Assembly: GCF_016742955.1 (NCBI RefSeq)
Contig: NZ_JABBYC010000005.1
Coordinates: forward strand, 1-64,000
DNA: 64,000 nucleotides
Reading direction: 5' to 3'
From: Myceligenerans indicum
GTDB taxonomy: Bacteria > Actinomycetota > Actinomycetes > Actinomycetales > Cellulomonadaceae
Shown here in pieces: positions 62,399 to 64,000 of this stretch (position 1 is the stretch's first letter; every line of letters starts with the position of its first letter). The notes below the pieces were generated by a model, which had not been told where the DNA came from, did no database searches, and saw only the letters and a list, made by a program, of their open reading frames with translations. Made by a program: the position numbers and the translations under genes.

Positions 62399-63898
62399 AT
62401 GACCACCGACCCACGTCAGGCGGACGCCGTCGATCCGCGCTTCGCCGTCCTGCCCGGCCGTCCGGGCAAGATCATCGCGGTGCATCTCAGCTACGCGTCG
62501 CGCGCGGAACAACGCGGCCGCCGGCCGGCACACCCGTCGTACTTCCTCAAGCCGTCGAGCTCGCTCGCCGCGTCGGGCAGCAGCGTCGAGCGTCCGGCGG
62601 GAACCGAACTGCTCGCCTTCGAGGGCGAGATCGCGCTGGTCATCGGGACCACGGCCCGGAACGTGGCGTGTGAGGACGCGTGGGCGCACGTCGGCTGGGT
62701 GAGCGCGGCCAACGACTTCGGCCTCTACGACCTGCGCGCGGGCGACCGCGGCTCGAACCTCCGCGCGAAGGGGCGCGACGGCTACACCCCGCTGGGCCCG
62801 TCGCTCGTCGAGGCGAGTTCTCTCGACCCCGCCGCCCTTCGCGTGCGCACCTGGGTGAACGGAGAGCTGGTCCAGGACGACACCACGGCCGGGCTCATCT
62901 TCCCGCTCTCCCAGATCGTCGCGGACCTGGCGCAGCACCTCACGCTGGAGGCAGGCGACGTCATCCTTGCCGGGACACCCGCGGGCTCCTCCGTCGTCGT
63001 CCCTGGAGACGTCGTCGAGGTGGAGGTCGACGCTCCGGACGTGGCAGGCCTGCCGACGTCGGGCCGGCTGGTCACGACCGTCACGCAGGGGGACAGGGGC
63101 TTCGACGAGGCACTGGGCTCCCTTCCGGCGGCGGACGACGTGCAGCGGGCAGAGGCCTGGGGCTCGCGTGAGGCCGCGGGTCTCGCGCCGGCCGGCCGCG
63201 AGGACCTGTCCCCGGCGCTGCGGGCCAAGCTCGAGGAGGCGCCCGTCGCGGGCCTGTCGCAGCAGCTGCGCAAACGGGGGATCGACAACGTCACGATCGA
63301 CGGTGTCCGGGCGATGCACACCGAGGCGAAGGTCGTGGGGCGGGCCCGTACGCTGCGCTTCGTGCCGAACCGGGAGGATCTGTTCGCGAGCCACGGCGGC
63401 GGCTACAACGCCCAGAAGCGCGCGTTCGACGACGTCGGGGAGGGCGAGGTCCTCGTGATCGAGGCGCGGGGCGAGACCGGGTCCGGGACGCTCGGCGACA
63501 TCCTCGCGATCCGTGCCCACGCACGCGGCGCGGCCGGCATCGTGACCGACGGCGGTGTCCGCGACCACGCCGCCGTCGCCGCGGTCGGCATCCCGGTCTA
63601 CTCCGCCGGCCCTCACCCCGCCGTTCTCGGCCGCAAGCACGTGCCGTGGGACGCCGACCTCACCGTCGCGTGCGGCGGCACCACCGTTCAGCCCGGCGAC
63701 ATCATCGTCGGGGACGGCGACGGCGTGGTCGTGATCCCGCCGGGCCTCGCCGACGAGATCGCCGATGCCGCACTGGCACAGGAGGCCGAGGACGCCTGGA
63801 TCGCCGAACAGGTCGAGGCGGGGCATCCGGTCGACGGTCTCTTCCCCATGAACGCCGAGTGGAAGGCGAGGTACCTCGCGTGGCGTACGAAGAGCTGA
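62399..63898 (+). CDS. Fumarylacetoacetate hydrolase family domain fused to an RraA-like aldolase domain
   Basis: A 499-residue fusion. The FAH domain (about 20-240) has the metal-binding pattern ELLAFEGEIALVIG (near 72) and SAANDFGLYDLRAG (near 103). The RraA-like domain (about 300-480) has the signature TDGGVRDHAAVA (near 383) and GGTTVQPGDIIVGDGDGVVVIP (near 430; read as GGTTVQPGDI, GDGDGVVVIP), as in 4-hydroxy-4-methyl-2-oxoglutarate aldolases. Together they suggest hydrolysis or isomerisation, then decarboxylation or aldol cleavage, of a ring-cleavage or sugar-acid product. A GAGGG site precedes the ATG. Its end overlaps the GntR gene by 19 nt. Confidence 0.85.
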   Translation: MTTDPRQADAVDPRFAVLPGRPGKIIAVHLSYASRAEQRGRRPAHPSYFLKPSSSLAASGSSVERPAGTELLAFEGEIALVIGTTARNVACEDAWAHVGWVSAANDFGLYDLRAGDRGSNLRAKGRDGYTPLGPSLVEASSLDPAALRVRTWVNGELVQDDTTAGLIFPLSQIVADLAQHLTLEAGDVILAGTPAGSSVVVPGDVVEVEVDAPDVAGLPTSGRLVTTVTQGDRGFDEALGSLPAADDVQRAEAWGSREAAGLAPAGREDLSPALRAKLEEAPVAGLSQQLRKRGIDNVTIDGVRAMHTEAKVVGRARTLRFVPNREDLFASHGGGYNAQKRAFDDVGEGEVLVIEARGETGSGTLGDILAIRAHARGAAGIVTDGGVRDHAAVAAVGIPVYSAGPHPAVLGRKHVPWDADLTVACGGTTVQPGDIIVGDGDGVVVIPPGLADEIADAALAQEAEDAWIAEQVEAGHPVDGLFPMNAEWKARYLAWRTKS

Positions 63899-64000
63899 CC
63901 TCGGCGCCGCCGGACATGAGCAAGTCGCAGCGCGCGTACCACTGGATCAAGGAGCGGATCGCCGGCCAGGACTTCACCCCCGGCTACCGGCTCGTCCTGC
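63880..64000 (+). CDS. GntR family transcriptional regulator (5' part only)
   Basis: The first 40 codons are visible. After a short tail the sequence SKSQRAYHWIKERIAGQDF and TPGYRLVL matches the start of a GntR winged HTH, where YHWIKERI is helix 1 and the PGxRL turn leads to helix 2. The C-terminal effector domain lies outside the window, so the FadR/FCD or other subgroup is unknown. The GTG at 63880 overlaps the FAH-RraA stop; ATG 63916 is an alternative. It is cotranscribed with the FAH-RraA gene and probably represses it. Confidence 0.8.
   Translation, partial: MAYEELTSAPPDMSKSQRAYHWIKERIAGQDFTPGYRLVL

Overview
The window is about 72% G+C by eye and densely coding on both strands. It uses many GTG starts and at least one TTG start. 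The gene content is typical of Actinobacteria: SepH, DUF4193, DUF3093, DUF3710, DUF3159 and DUF3000 proteins, GuaB1, a paired CeoB/CeoC (TrkA) system, GlgX and VanW. The gene order and a FemAB-type enzyme point to Micrococcales, probably Promicromonosporaceae or Cellulomonadaceae; I cannot name a genus. There is no rRNA, tRNA, CRISPR array, insertion sequence, prophage or obvious transferred island. This is core chromosome.

Layout. 1-3 kb: a YCII-family protein and topoisomerase IV subunit A, with a 55-bp perfect inverted repeat at the extreme left edge. 3-10.3 kb: a GNAT/acyl-CoA-ligase fusion, an RBBP9-like hydrolase, and a DUF5998-phosphodiesterase-thymidine kinase operon. 10.5-17 kb: sepH, an inositol monophosphatase, DUF4193, DUF3093, dut, DUF3710, an OB-fold protein and DUF3159. 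17-22 kb: a potassium block with two TrkA/RCK proteins divergent from a KimA-like APC permease, then a TRAM-domain RNA methyltransferase. 22-29.7 kb: aconitase, YdeI, VOC, a membrane protein, and a TetR/hydrolase divergent pair plus a NUDIX hydrolase. 29.8-36 kb: guaB1, dxs and a MerR-MFS-flavin reductase operon. 36-40 kb: an NRDE protein, a SNF2-type helicase and a small HTH protein. 40-45.3 kb: a two-RCK channel-like protein and fadAB. 45.4-52.2 kb: FemAB, RNase D, DUF3000, DUF805, an ATP-grasp ligase and gnd. 52.4-54.4 kb: an SDR-like protein and ZapE. 54.4-58.5 kb: glgX and a degenerate TreZ-like protein. 58.7-64 kb: two small hypotheticals, a large VanW protein, a FAH-RraA fusion and the 5' end of its GntR regulator.

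How genes work together. Potassium homeostasis involves the CeoB/CeoC pair, the KimA-like permease and possibly the two-RCK channel. The FemAB protein and the ATP-grasp ligase could together build a peptidoglycan cross-bridge. GlgX and its TreZ-like partner act on glycogen. FadA and FadB do beta-oxidation. Three local regulators sit beside their probable targets, each with a visible dyad: MerR at 36.0 kb, TetR at 28.1 kb and GntR at 62.4 kb.

Three sequence habits stand out. (1) About fifteen genes have a TANNNT -10 box only 6-9 nt before the start codon, so leaderless mRNAs look common. (2) Intergenic minisatellites of 8-16 bp units, and in-frame Gly/Ala/Asp-rich insertions in core enzymes, are frequent. 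(3) Long, nearly perfect palindromes occupy several gene ends.
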